Under the pieces are notes generated by a model that worked only from the letters and a program-made list of their open reading frames with translations, did no database searches and was not told the DNA's origin. Below are positions 36,730 through 45,434 of a stretch of 64,000 nt of DNA, piece after piece. The stretch is from Taibaiella koreensis (lineage in GTDB: Bacteria > Bacteroidota > Bacteroidia > Chitinophagales > Chitinophagaceae). Position 1 is the first letter of the stretch. Every line of letters begins with the position of its first letter. Location of the stretch: contig NZ_QVNU01000005.1 of the NCBI RefSeq assembly GCF_003545715.1, forward strand, positions 62,001 to 126,000. The letters run 5' to 3'. A program made the position numbers and the translations under genes.

Positions 36730-37560
36730 CAACAATTTAAGATTTGAAATTGCCCACCAGGAAGGTATAACCGCAAAGGGCGCTAAGAGGAGTGTGAGTA
36801 TTGCGTATTGAGATTTGAGTATTGAGATTTGAAATTTGGAACCTAAGACTTGAAAATCGCCAACTACCAATTGCCCACCAGGAAGGTAACCGCAGAGGGC
36901 GCTAAGATGAGTGTGAGTATTGCGTATTGAGATTTGAGTATTGAGATTTGGAACCTGGAATTTAAGACTTGAAAATTGCCAACTGCCAACCGCCAATTGC
37001 CCACCAAGAGATAACCGCAAAGGGCGCTAAGATGAGCCTGAGTATTGAAATTTGGAACCTGGAATTTAAGACCTGAAAATTGCCAACTGCCAATTGCCCA
37101 CCAGGAAAGTATAACCGCAAAGGGCGCTGAGCTTTATGCAAAGGGCGCAAAAGATGAGTGTGAGCCTGAGTATTGAGATTTGGAACCTGGAATTTAAGAC
37201 TTGAAAATTGCCAACTGCCAATTGCCCACCAGGAAGGTATAACCGCGAAGGGCGCAAAAGATGAGCGCGAGTATTGCGTATTGAGATTTGAGTATTGAGA
37301 TTTGGACCTTGGAATTTGAAAATTGGAACCTGGAACTTAAGACTTGAAAATTGCCCACTGCCAATTGCCCACCAAGAGATAACCGCAAAGGGCGCAAAAG
37401 ATGAGCGCGAGTATTGCGTATTGAGATTTGAGTATTGAGATTGGGACCTTGGAATTTGAAAATTGGAATTTGGAATTTAAGATTTGAAAATTGCCAACTA
37501 TCACTGGAAATTGCCAACTGCCAACTATGCTTTGGAATTTGGAACTTAGTATTTTGACCT
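36730..37560. repeat. Tandem repeat tract of about 125-bp units with 7-nt inner period
   Basis: About six units begin near 36749, 36871, 36995, 37093, 37220 and 37363. Each has a constant part (TTGCCCACCAGGAAGGTATA, ACCGCAAAGGGCGCTAAGA) and a variable part of heptads such as GATTTGA, GTATTGA, GACTTGA, AATTTGG. Open frames within it (ISIRNT-like peptides) just reflect the repeat and have no start signals. It follows the ribH stop directly. Confidence 0.85.
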
Positions 37561-37573
37561 TGGATTTCCCAGC

Positions 37574-38071
37574 TTACAGGCTGTTCTTCATCTTGATCAT
37601 CTTCAGCGCGGCGATCATTGCCTCTTCGCCTTTGTGTCCATGGCTGCCGCCAAGGCGTTCCCAGGCCTGCGCTTCCGTATCCAGGGTCAATACGCCAAAG
37701 ATCACCGGTATAGGCAAGCTCAGGTTCAGTTGCAAAATACCTTCGGTTACCGCTTTGCACACATATTCGAAATGCGGCGTCCCCCCACGGATCACCGCGC
37801 CGAAAGCGATAATCGCCTCGGGCGCTTCCGTAAGACTTTCTCGGCTTTCCCATACCGCCTTGCAGGCAAAAGGGAGCTCGAAGCTACCCGGTACATATAT
37901 CTCGTGCGAGATCACCGCGCCGGTTTCTCCGGCAACGCGCCTTGCGCCCGCGATCTGCGCAGCAACGATCTTATCGTTCCATTCGGTAGCCACGATCGCC
38001 ACCCTGGGATTGTCCATATCATCCAGACCGGTGATATCAAGCAAAGTGCTGCTTTCAGAAGATTGAGCCAT
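37574..38071 (-). CDS. ribH: 6,7-dimethyl-8-ribityllumazine synthase
   Basis: 165 residues from ATG 38071. Family blocks: VAIVATEWNDKIV (substrate-binding Trp/Asn), VPGSFELPFACK, AFGAVIRGGTPHFEYVCKAV (with the catalytic His) and IPVIFGVLTLDTEAQAWER. It condenses ribitylaminouracil with 3,4-dihydroxybutanone phosphate in riboflavin synthesis and usually forms pentamers or 60-mers. No other rib gene and no FMN riboswitch is seen close by. Repeat tracts flank it on both sides. Confidence 0.96.
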   Translation of the reverse strand: MAQSSESSTLLDITGLDDMDNPRVAIVATEWNDKIVAAQIAGARRVAGETGAVISHEIYVPGSFELPFACKAVWESRESLTEAPEAIIAFGAVIRGGTPHFEYVCKAVTEGILQLNLSLPIPVIFGVLTLDTEAQAWERLGGSHGHKGEEAMIAALKMIKMKNSL

Positions 38072-38081
38072 GTGAAATGTG

Positions 38082-38325
38082 AGACGTTAGATGTTAGACG
38101 TTAGATATTAGACTTTAGATATTAGATGCAAGAGACAGGAATCAATGTAAGCGATTGTAGGTATTAGGTATTACGTATTAGGTATTAGGTACTTGATACT
38201 TGATACGTAATACGTAATACTTGATACCTGATACTTGATACCTGATACTTGATACGTAATACGTAATACGTAATACTTGATACGTAATACTTGATACCTG
38301 ATACTTGACTCTTGATACCTGAAAT
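38082..38325. repeat. 7-nt-period repeat tract between coaE and ribH
   Basis: Two parts. 38082-38130 is built of TTAGAYN heptads (TTAGATG TTAGACG). 38157-38325 is about 23 heptads such as ACTTGAT, ACCTGAT and ACGTAAT, and ends at the coaE stop codon. Units vary at two or three positions while the period stays 7. No ORF, no spacer-repeat order as in CRISPR. Confidence 0.85.
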
Positions 38326-38904
38326 TTACCCCCGCAGCAACTTGTCCAGCGCCAGCACCTGTTCAATAACAGACAGGGTACCGTCGTTGCGGATAATATG
38401 ATCGCAGCGGCTCATTTTCTCCTCCTCATTCATCTGCTTATCCATACGCGCTTTGATCGCCTCTTCGCCGGCATTATCCCGCTGCATAGCCCGCTGCAGC
38501 CGCAGGGAGTAAGGCGCATAGACACCGATCATTTTGTCCATTTCCTTATCGCTGCCGCTTTCAAAAAAGATAGCAGCTTCCTTCAGTACATAAGGCGCCT
38601 GCTGCTTTTGGGCCCAGGCATTGCTGTAAGCAATGGTGGCAGGATGCACCAGGCCGTTCAATTGGCGAAGCTTTTCTTCATTGCCAAAAACCATGGATGC
38701 CAAAAACGGCCGGTTGAGCCGGCCGTTCTGATAAGCTTCTTCACCAAATACGCGGCTGATCTCCTGCCTGAGCCGGGCATCATGCTCCATCAAGTATTTT
38801 GCCGTATCGTCGGCATGCAGCACCGGAACACCCAGCAGGCTGAACAGCTCAGCTACCAGGCTTTTGCCCGATCCGATACCGCCGGTCAATCCTACTTTCA
38901 GCAT
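38326..38904 (-). CDS. coaE: Dephospho-CoA kinase
   Basis: 192 residues from ATG 38904. The P-loop is GLTGGIGSGKSLVAE (residues 5-19), followed by PVLHADDTAKYLM, VFGNEEKLRQLNGLVHPA and EAAIFFESGSDKEMD, as in CoaE. It phosphorylates the 3'-OH of dephospho-CoA in the last step of CoA synthesis. It lies 21 bp after yajC and probably shares its transcript. Confidence 0.96.
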   Translation of the reverse strand: MLKVGLTGGIGSGKSLVAELFSLLGVPVLHADDTAKYLMEHDARLRQEISRVFGEEAYQNGRLNRPFLASMVFGNEEKLRQLNGLVHPATIAYSNAWAQKQQAPYVLKEAAIFFESGSDKEMDKMIGVYAPYSLRLQRAMQRDNAGEEAIKARMDKQMNEEEKMSRCDHIIRNDGTLSVIEQVLALDKLLRG

Positions 38905-38925
38905 AGGGATAAGCTCGTAATCAAA

Positions 38926-39288
38926 TTATTTTACTGCTGCTACAGAAGAAGCGGCGGTAGTTTGACCGGTACGCTTCAAGTAAGCCTGGGTCATTTCCAT
39001 GGAAATAGCCTGGCGTTCGATAGTAATATTGGTGTTGCGGTCGATCTCGATCACGATCGTGCCGTCTTCATTGGTCCGTATAATACGGCCATGAATACCG
39101 GAAGTGGTAATGATCTTATCGCCGGTACCCGTGCTTTCGGCAAATTTCTTCTGCTCTTTTGCACGCTTCTGCTGCGGACGGATCATAAAGAAGTACATCA
39201 CCACGATCATACCCACCAGCATGATCGGCATCATTGCCCCACCGCCCGGTTGTGCCTGAAGCATAACACTTGCAAAGGTTGTTGTCAT
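38926..39288 (-). CDS. yajC: Preprotein translocase subunit YajC
   Basis: 120 residues from ATG 39288. A single membrane helix (MPIMLVGMIVVMYFFM) is followed by the family signature IRPQQKRAKEQKKF, then a small beta-rich cytoplasmic domain (GDKIITTSGIHGRI ... IVIEIDRNTNITIERQAIS). It is an accessory of SecDF/YidC. The promoter at 39317 leads into yajC and probably coaE. Confidence 0.95.
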   Translation of the reverse strand: MTTTFASVMLQAQPGGGAMMPIMLVGMIVVMYFFMIRPQQKRAKEQKKFAESTGTGDKIITTSGIHGRIIRTNEDGTIVIEIDRNTNITIERQAISMEMTQAYLKRTGQTTAASSVAAVK

Positions 39289-39316
39289 TTTAAACTTAAT
39301 TTTTAGAATTGAGGTG

Positions 39317-39324
39317 CAAAGGTA
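39317..39324 (-). promoter_or_regulatory. -7 promoter element of yajC
   Basis: TACCTTTG on the minus strand, exact match, 28 bp ahead of ATG 39288. Confidence 0.6.
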
Positions 39325-39489
39325 CGGAGAAAAATGCAGGCGACCATAGGCGCCCTCTTGTTAATGTTGCCTTGTATCAATTATGTAGACCAGGAGCGCA
39401 TCCTCGCCGGCAAAGAGCCGGATGTGCTGCCGCCCCTGCCCTTTAACCTTATAAACCAGACGAATACGATCGTTATGCGTATCAGCCGG

Positions 39490-40452
39490 TTATTTTGTAC
39501 GTTCTATTTTACGGATCTTGTTCTCGCTCAGCAACTCTTTCAGCAGGTTGTCCAGTACCCCGTTCACAAACTGTCCGCTTTGCGGTGTGCTGTAGTTCTT
39601 GGCGATCTCGATATACTCGTTGATCGTTACCTTGGTAGGAATAGTGGGGAAATAGAGTAGTTCCGACACGCCCATTTTCAGCAGGATCATATCGATCTGC
39701 GCTACCCGCTCGGCATCCCAGTTTTTCAGCTTGGGACGGATAAGCTCCATGAGGTGCGCATCTTTTTGCAATACGGTCTTGAGCAGGCTATAAGCGTATT
39801 CCCGCTTTTCGGCGGAAATGAATTGCAGGAAGTTAACATTTTTAGGGCTGCGGAAGTAATTGTCGATCAGCATCACCACCATCTCCTTATCATCTTCCCA
39901 GCCGCTCCACTCGTCGCCTGTATGTTCCTGGAAATCCTCGTTGCCGAGCATTGCTGTACGCCATATGTATTGCATGATCTGCTTTTCACCGGCAGCATTG
40001 CGGCTTTGCTCGGCCGTATACTCCTTATAAGGCTCCGAGCTGACCAGCGACTGGTAGATCTTTTTTACCCATTCCTCATCGATAAAACGCTCCAGCTTGT
40101 CTTCCTTTACTTTTTCCAGGAAGGTGGCGTTACCCAGCAGTTCCCACAGAAAAGTATTGCCGGCGATCTTGGTATTCACCTCCAGGTCTTCCTGTGTAGG
40201 CAGGTACTTGGAAGCCCGCTGCCGGGCACTGGTCTCGGAAAACTGCGCCACTTTGCTCACATAGAGCAGCATCAGCGCAAACAGGTCGGAGGAACGTTGT
40301 ATTTTTTCCACCAGCACCTTGATCCCGTTCTTTTCGAGGGCGGGCAGGTCGGTAGAAAGTTCCTTTTCTACACCGGAAGGATTTTCGGCGTAAGCCTCCA
40401 GGGCATACAGCGATTGCATTACTTTGACCCTGATATTTCTGCGACTGATCAT
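39490..40452 (-). CDS. nusB: Transcription antitermination factor NusB, long form
   Basis: 320 residues from ATG 40452 (MISRRNIRVKVMQSLYALEA); a longer frame to 40536 would cross the probable promoter TACCTTCG at 40461-40468. The NusB fold is C-terminal: KNWDAERVAQIDMILLKMGVSELLYFPTIPTKVTINEYIEIAKNYS is its hallmark region (about 240-290). The first 200 residues extend the domain in the way usual for Bacteroidota (about 310 residues). It acts in rRNA antitermination with NusE. 165 bp separate it from yajC, with nothing recognisable between. Confidence 0.94.
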   Translation of the reverse strand: MISRRNIRVKVMQSLYALEAYAENPSGVEKELSTDLPALEKNGIKVLVEKIQRSSDLFALMLLYVSKVAQFSETSARQRASKYLPTQEDLEVNTKIAGNTFLWELLGNATFLEKVKEDKLERFIDEEWVKKIYQSLVSSEPYKEYTAEQSRNAAGEKQIMQYIWRTAMLGNEDFQEHTGDEWSGWEDDKEMVVMLIDNYFRSPKNVNFLQFISAEKREYAYSLLKTVLQKDAHLMELIRPKLKNWDAERVAQIDMILLKMGVSELLYFPTIPTKVTINEYIEIAKNYSTPQSGQFVNGVLDNLLKELLSENKIRKIERTK

Positions 40453-40615
40453 ATTTGAAGAAAAGGAGGCGAAGGTACGCATTCCGGCGGGCATAGACAA
40501 AAAACGGGATCTCATGCTCAAATTTTCCCCCTCCAATCCCTTAGCGCCGGCCGGTTTTCACCCAATAGTATTTCGACGCGAAAGGCCTGCATCATGATTA
40601 TTCTGGTAAAAAACC

Positions 40616-40623
40616 TATTTTTG
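40616..40623 (+). promoter_or_regulatory. -7 promoter element of the CNNM/CBS gene
   Basis: TATTTTTG, exact match, 29 bp ahead of ATG 40653. Confidence 0.6.
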
Positions 40624-40652
40624 TCAGAACACACACTACCACATCACAATCT

Positions 40653-41948
40653 ATGAGCGTCACTGTCGCCCTCATCCTTTTTTGCCTGCTGCTTATCGTC
40701 ATCTTTACCGGCGTTGAATACGCGTATCTCGCTTCCAACAAGCTTACCATTGAGCTTAAACGGAAGCAGGGCCGTGCTTCGGGCAGAATACTAGGCTCCT
40801 TCTTCGATTATCCCGAACGTTTCTGGAGCGCCACCGTGATCGGCTTTTATATCGTACTGGTCTGCTTTTGCTTTTTCTTTTCCAAGCTGACCACCATGCT
40901 GGAAGAAAAATATCTGTCGCGCACAGGTCTCAACCTCCGCTTTGAAAATTACCAGAACCCTGCCTTTTACCTGCACCTGGCCATTGATTTTGTCTTGGTG
41001 ACCTTTATCATACTGGGCACTATCGGCATCATTGCCAAAAGAAGCTTCGAATTCCACCCGGAGGCCAAGCTCAATACCTGGAGCAAGTTCATCAATATCA
41101 TTTGCGACATTACGGCGCCCTTTGCTACCGTTTTTATCGGCGTATCGGAATTTATTTTGAAATACCTGTTCAATGTGCGCATCAACAAGAAGGAAAGCAT
41201 TTTTGAGCGTACCAATACTGTGCAGTTCCTGAGGCATGCTACACACGGCCATGCTGTAGACCTCGACGAGGCCAACAAAGAGCTTTTTGAACGTGCACTC
41301 GACCTTACCAAAGTGAAGGTGCGCAAATGCATGACGCCCCGTAACGAAACGACCGCCGCCGATATCAATACTTCGGTGAAGGACCTGCGCGACAAATTTG
41401 TCGATACCAAGTTGTCCAAGATCGTGATCTACGAAGAAACACTGGACACTGTGCTGGGCTATACCCATCACCTGGACCTCAACCGCCGCCCACAAACGAT
41501 CCAGGAGATACTCCACCCCATTCCTACCGTACCGGAAACCATGAGCGCGATCGACCTGATGCACAAGTTCACCAAGGAACGGAAGAGCATCGCCTGGGTA
41601 GTGGACGAATTTGGCGGCACCGCCGGCTTCGTCACCATGGAAGATGTGCTGGAAGAGGTCTTTGGCGACATCAAGGATGAATACGATACCGAAGAGTTTA
41701 CCGAGAAGCAGATCAGTGACAACGAATACCTCTTCTCCGGGAGATTGGAAGTAGATTATCTCAATGAAAAATACGACCTGGATATTCCTTCCGACGAAGC
41801 GGACACCCTATCGGGCTTCATCATCACCAATCATGAAATGATACCGAAGCAGAAGGAACGCATCATTATCGACAACTATGAGTTTGAGATCCTGATGGTG
41901 ACCGATACCCGCATCGAGACCGTAAAGCTGAAAATACTGAACCATTAA
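40653..41948 (+). CDS. CNNM/CBS-domain membrane protein (HlyC/CorC family)
   Basis: 431 residues. The N-terminal half has membrane helices (ALILFCLLLIVIFTGVEYAY, VIGFYIVLVCFCFFFS, IDFVLVTFIILGTIGIIA) of a CNNM domain, with a start (GVEYAYLASNKLTIELKRKQG) typical of the family. Two CBS domains follow (VRKCMTPRNETTAADINTSV, about 225 onward; HPIPTVPETMSAIDLMHKF; WVVDEFGGTAGFVTMEDVLEEVFGDIKDEYD) and a C-terminal CorC_HlyC domain (about 355-430). Relatives act in Mg/Co efflux; in Bacteroidota the related GldE supports gliding, but no gld genes are seen here. A thioredoxin-like gene follows after 6 bp. Confidence 0.9.
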   Translation: MSVTVALILFCLLLIVIFTGVEYAYLASNKLTIELKRKQGRASGRILGSFFDYPERFWSATVIGFYIVLVCFCFFFSKLTTMLEEKYLSRTGLNLRFENYQNPAFYLHLAIDFVLVTFIILGTIGIIAKRSFEFHPEAKLNTWSKFINIICDITAPFATVFIGVSEFILKYLFNVRINKKESIFERTNTVQFLRHATHGHAVDLDEANKELFERALDLTKVKVRKCMTPRNETTAADINTSVKDLRDKFVDTKLSKIVIYEETLDTVLGYTHHLDLNRRPQTIQEILHPIPTVPETMSAIDLMHKFTKERKSIAWVVDEFGGTAGFVTMEDVLEEVFGDIKDEYDTEEFTEKQISDNEYLFSGRLEVDYLNEKYDLDIPSDEADTLSGFIITNHEMIPKQKERIIIDNYEFEILMVTDTRIETVKLKILNH

Positions 41949-41954
41949 GCTCCC

Positions 41955-42431
41955 ATGATCCGCAAATACATACTGCCGCTGCTTTGGGTTTGCCTGTTCA
42001 TCAGCATCGATGTGACCGCACAGCAGAAGACGGCGCCCGACATGCATTTCAAAGACACGGAGGAAGCTGCTGTAAGCAATAAAGATATTCCCAAAGGCAA
42101 AGCGCTGATGCTGCTCTATTTCCGCTCCGACTGCGACCATTGCGAGCATACAGCGCAGCAGCTGAAAACCACAGCCCGTCAATATCCCGCTACTATTTGG
42201 ATGGTGAGTGCGGAGCCTATCCCCACCCTGCGCACCTTCGAGGACATGATGGGACTCTACGATATCGGCAACCTGCGCGTGATGCAGGATCATACGCAAT
42301 CTATGCACCGCTGGTTCGAATTCACGAAGCTACCGTTCATTGTGCTGTACGATAAGAACGGCATACAGAAGGCCGTGTTCGACGAGCTGCCCACGGCGGC
42401 TACTGTAAAGAAAATGCTGGCGGTACGCTGA
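41955..42431 (+). CDS. Secreted thioredoxin-like protein (CDHC motif)
   Basis: 158 residues with signal peptide MIRKYILPLLWVCLFISIDVTA. A thioredoxin fold is clear: KALMLLYFRSDCDHCEHTAQQL carries the redox motif Cys-Asp-His-Cys, and KLPFIVLYDKNG supplies the cis-Pro loop. It is probably a periplasmic thiol-disulfide protein. Only 6 bp separate it from the CNNM/CBS gene, so the two are co-transcribed. A hairpin repeat follows at 42477. Confidence 0.88.
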   Translation: MIRKYILPLLWVCLFISIDVTAQQKTAPDMHFKDTEEAAVSNKDIPKGKALMLLYFRSDCDHCEHTAQQLKTTARQYPATIWMVSAEPIPTLRTFEDMMGLYDIGNLRVMQDHTQSMHRWFEFTKLPFIVLYDKNGIQKAVFDELPTAATVKKMLAVR

Positions 42432-42476
42432 GGCATTTTCAGTTGGCGGTACAACGCTTTAAGTATCTCTATCTTC

Positions 42477-42564
42477 GTTACTTTTTTGCTTCTCCAAAAA
42501 AGTAACCCAAAAAGGAGCCCCAAAAATAATGCTCCGCTATTTTTGGGTAGCCCCGCACCCGGGC
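42477..42564. repeat. Dispersed hairpin repeat, copy 2
   Basis: The segment with GTTACTTTTTTGCTTCTCC, AAAAAAGTAAC, AATGCTCCGCT and CCGCACCCGGGC aligns to 17021-17109. GTTACTTTTTTG and CAAAAAAGTAAC near its start, and CCAAAAATA/TATTTTTGG further on, form stems. It may act as the terminator of the preceding pair. The rest of 42432-42763 is featureless. Confidence 0.7.
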
Positions 42565-42763
42565 CATGAATGGTCATGGGACTTAGGGAAGTGTACTTGG
42601 GACAAAGGATTCACGTATCAGCTTCATGTTGATCTATGAAGTACAAGCTTGCCGAGCTCAGGTTTTCGCAATACCAAGAGCATATCATTCTTGCTGCAGA
42701 CAAGGGTTTCCTGCAGGATGGATAGCAATTAAAAAGATTTTGAGCGGTAAGTGATTTCTCCCC

Positions 42764-42771
42764 TATCTTTG
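42764..42771 (+). promoter_or_regulatory. -7 promoter element before the small CDGKC gene
   Basis: TATCTTTG, exact match, 52 bp ahead of the TTG start at 42824. Confidence 0.6.
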
Positions 42772-42823
42772 CACCCGGATATCAGGTCTTTTTCTACACA
42801 GACAAGCCAAACCATCTACCCCT

Positions 42824-43195
42824 TTGAGAGTTCCGGTAATCATAGTGCTCATTGCTGCCCTGCTCACTCAATCGATGAGCAAGGGTATCATTGTGCTCAG
42901 CTATTTTACCAACAAACAGGCTTACGAACGCTATTGCGTAAATAAAGCCCGCCCCCAGCTGCATTGTGACGGTAAGTGCCAGATGGCCAAAAAGATCAAG
43001 GCCGAAGAAGAGCGCGATCAGAAAGATCCGCTGAAAAGCACCACTTACGAAACCGTCCTTATCCTGCAGGATCATTTTTTCCGCATTCAACCCGAGTACT
43101 TTCCCTTAGCGCTTAAGGAGCACGTTTATCCCCTGGCTATCGGGCATACCCGCGATATGTCCCGCAGCTGCTTTCATCCGCCCAATGCGGCCTAA
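42824..43195 (+). CDS. Small membrane-anchored or secreted protein with CDGKC motif
   Basis: 123 residues if TTG 42824 is the start; this keeps the hydrophobic N-terminus RVPVIIVLIAALLTQS, whereas the first ATG (residue 18) would lose it. After it comes YCVNKARPQLHCDGKCQMAKKIKAEEERD, with Cys-x3-Cys and a Lys-rich stretch. The same type of protein occurs in other Bacteroidota, often as a hypothetical. It precedes the MbnP/MbnH copper operon in the same direction, so metal binding is a fair guess only. Confidence 0.65.
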   Translation: MRVPVIIVLIAALLTQSMSKGIIVLSYFTNKQAYERYCVNKARPQLHCDGKCQMAKKIKAEEERDQKDPLKSTTYETVLILQDHFFRIQPEYFPLALKEHVYPLAIGHTRDMSRSCFHPPNAA

Positions 43196-43551
43196 TCTCC
43201 TTCTCTTTCTTTTCCTTTGAATGGCTTTGGCTATAAAGCCAGGTATTGCTATGCTTTCGTAACAGGTATTCCTGTATCGTATTGCCGCGCCCATGTTTCA
43301 TCGTAAGGTAACTTGATGCGGTAACGAAGCTTTGTCCCGGCCGCCTGCCAGCTGCGGTCCAGGCTGGGCGCTGCTGCTATCATCGATGCCGTTCCGCGGC
43401 CGTCGGCGGGGTATGTTATTCCCTGTGGCTACCCCGCATGCCATCTTGCCAAGCGTATGCCATGGTATAAAGAAAAATCGAGGAGGACACGATCTGAGCG
43501 ATACGCTCTTTTATTTTCATCTCCTTTAATGCTTCAACAAACAAGATCCAA
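43196..43551. other. 356-bp region ahead of the mbnP-like gene
   Basis: No gene, repeat or clear promoter could be supported. An open frame at 43332-43529 (+) has no signal of being real. Confidence 0.4.
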
Positions 43552-44370
43552 ATGAAATCTGCTTATAAAATTATTACCCTTGCTTTCGCGGCGCTGCTCG
43601 TACTCGCTTCCTGTAAAAAAGAAAAGAACGAACCTGGATTCGACGACCAGAACCTGGCGCCGCTTTCCATCGAGTTTGACAATATCGTGGGCGGGCAAAA
43701 CCTCTACCTCAATACCGGCTCTTATACCGATGCGGCCGGCGAGTCTTTCTCCGTCAGCCTGCTTCAGTACTTCATCAGCAATATCAAGGTGCGTAAAGCC
43801 GATGGCACCGAATATGTGGTACCCCAGGACAGCAGCTATTTTCTCATTAAAGAAGGCGACGAAGATCTTTCGCATGCCGTAGTGAACGTACCCGAAGGCG
43901 ATTACACTACGCTTACATTCACGGTAGGTGTCGACAGTCTGCGCAGCACCATGGATGTGAGCAAACGCACCGGTGTGCTCGATCCTTCAGGCAGTATGGC
44001 CGATGGTATGTACTGGGGCTGGAACAGCGGCTATATCTTCTTTAAGATGGAAGGCTTGTCGGATGCTGCGCCGGTTGATCCCAGCGGGCAGCATAAGTTC
44101 CGCTACCATATCGGCGGCTTCGGCGGATACAATGCGCCCACGATCAATAATATCAAGACCATTACACTGGATCTGAGCGAAAGAGGTGTGGCGAAGCCCC
44201 GGAAAGACCGGAAGGCCAATATACACCTGATGGTAGACATCAGCAAAGTATTGAGCGGCAGCACTACGGTAAGCATTGCCGCTAACCCCGAGGTTATGTT
44301 CAGCGACTACAGCGTCAACATTGCCAACAACTATGCCCAGATGTTCCGCCATGATCACACCGAAAATTAA
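43552..44370 (+). CDS. MbnP-type copper-binding lipoprotein
   Basis: 272 residues. Lipoprotein signal MKSAYKIITLAFAALLVLAS with Cys21. The blocks LSIEFDNIVGGQNLYLN, FSVSLLQYFISNIKV, and ADGMYWGWNSGYIFFKMEG (Trp155, Trp157), with KFRYHIGGFGG, fit the MbnP family. In methanotrophs, the partner MbnH oxidises a Trp of MbnP to kynurenine to complete a copper site. The MbnH-type peroxidase gene begins 6 bp downstream. Start ATG chosen for the signal. Copper as ligand is inferred from the family; not proven for Bacteroidota members. Confidence 0.88.
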   Translation: MKSAYKIITLAFAALLVLASCKKEKNEPGFDDQNLAPLSIEFDNIVGGQNLYLNTGSYTDAAGESFSVSLLQYFISNIKVRKADGTEYVVPQDSSYFLIKEGDEDLSHAVVNVPEGDYTTLTFTVGVDSLRSTMDVSKRTGVLDPSGSMADGMYWGWNSGYIFFKMEGLSDAAPVDPSGQHKFRYHIGGFGGYNAPTINNIKTITLDLSERGVAKPRKDRKANIHLMVDISKVLSGSTTVSIAANPEVMFSDYSVNIANNYAQMFRHDHTEN

Positions 44371-44376
44371 AGGATC

Positions 44377-45423
44377 ATGGACAGGAGAAAAATAGGTATT
44401 GGCCTGTCGCTGCTGCTGCTCATGGGGCTGGCTGCCTGCCGCAAGGAAGTGCTGGAGCAGCTGGAAATTGCCTTTCCCGGTTTTGTAAAGCCGGCCAATT
44501 TTCCCGAACCGGCCTATCATTTCAATACCAATGCGGTGACCCGGGAAGGTTTTGAGCTGGGTCGCAGGCTGTTTTACGAACCCAGACTAAGCCGCAACAA
44601 TACCGTCAGCTGCGGCAGCTGTCATATACAGTCGGCGGGCTTTACACATCATGGGCACGACATCAGTCATGGTATCGACGACCGTCTGGGCAAGCGTAAT
44701 TCGCCGCCCATCATGAACCTGGCCTGGAACACTTCGTTCATGTGGGATGGAGGCATATTCGACCTCGACCTGCAGCCTGTAGCGCCCATTACAGCGCATG
44801 AGGAAATGGATGAAAAGGTGGACAATGTGCTGGCCAAGCTGCAGGCGCATCCCGATTATCCCGGCTTGTTTGAAAAGGCTTTTGGCAGTAAAGAGATCAC
44901 TTCGGCCAATTTCCTGAAAGCGCTGTCGCAATTCATGTTACTCTGTGTGAGCAGCAATGCCAAATATGACAGCGTGATGCGGCAAGAGGGGCCGGCCTTT
45001 ACCAATGACGAAGCGGCGGGCTATGCTTTATTCAGGCAGAAGTGCGCCGCCTGTCATACCGAACCGCTATTCACCGATCATTCCTTCAGGGACAATGGTA
45101 TCGGTATCGGTTACAACCGCGACAGCGGCCGCTATCTTGTAACCCTCAACGAGGCTGATCTGTACCGGTTTAAGGTGCCCAGCCTGCGCAACCTGGCGTA
45201 TACAGCGCCCTATATGCACGATGGACGCTTCTATACGCTGGAAGCCGTGCTGGACCAGTATTCGGAACAAGTGAAGCATACGCCCAACCTTGATCCGCTG
45301 TTGCAGCAGAACGGCGTAACAGGCATCCCGCTTACGGCGACGGAAAAGAAGCAATTGCTGGCTTTCCTCAACACCCTTAACGATAAACAATTCGTGACGG
45401 ACCGCTTACTTTCTGAACAATAA
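44377..45423 (+). CDS. MbnH/MauG-type di-haem peroxidase
   Basis: 348 residues. The N-terminus IGIGLSLLLLMGLAAC suggests a lipoprotein (Cys21). Two c-haem sites are visible: CGSCH (79-83) and CAACH (223-227). Further family blocks: FELGRRLFYEPRLSRNNTVS, RNSPPIMNLAWNTSFMWDGG and FKVPSLRNLAYTAPYMHDGR (with the axial Met/His region). It belongs to the bacterial cytochrome c peroxidase/MauG family and is the probable modifier of the MbnP-like protein encoded 6 bp upstream. Acts in the periplasm. Confidence 0.93.
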   Translation: MDRRKIGIGLSLLLLMGLAACRKEVLEQLEIAFPGFVKPANFPEPAYHFNTNAVTREGFELGRRLFYEPRLSRNNTVSCGSCHIQSAGFTHHGHDISHGIDDRLGKRNSPPIMNLAWNTSFMWDGGIFDLDLQPVAPITAHEEMDEKVDNVLAKLQAHPDYPGLFEKAFGSKEITSANFLKALSQFMLLCVSSNAKYDSVMRQEGPAFTNDEAAGYALFRQKCAACHTEPLFTDHSFRDNGIGIGYNRDSGRYLVTLNEADLYRFKVPSLRNLAYTAPYMHDGRFYTLEAVLDQYSEQVKHTPNLDPLLQQNGVTGIPLTATEKKQLLAFLNTLNDKQFVTDRLLSEQ

Positions 45424-45434
45424 ACATCAAACAG

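Noticed and set aside
36700-37853. Several minus-strand frames with ISIRNT- and GGQLAVGNFQ-like peptides
   Set aside because: They only translate the tandem repeat; no start signals, and the same peptide recurs because the DNA does.
38082-38325. CRISPR-like look of the repeat tract
   Set aside because: Period is 7 nt with no fixed repeat and spacer order, and no cas gene is present.
39325-39489. A small gene between yajC and nusB
   Set aside because: 165 bp only; no minus-strand frame with a start, and the plus-strand frame runs into nusB as a shadow.
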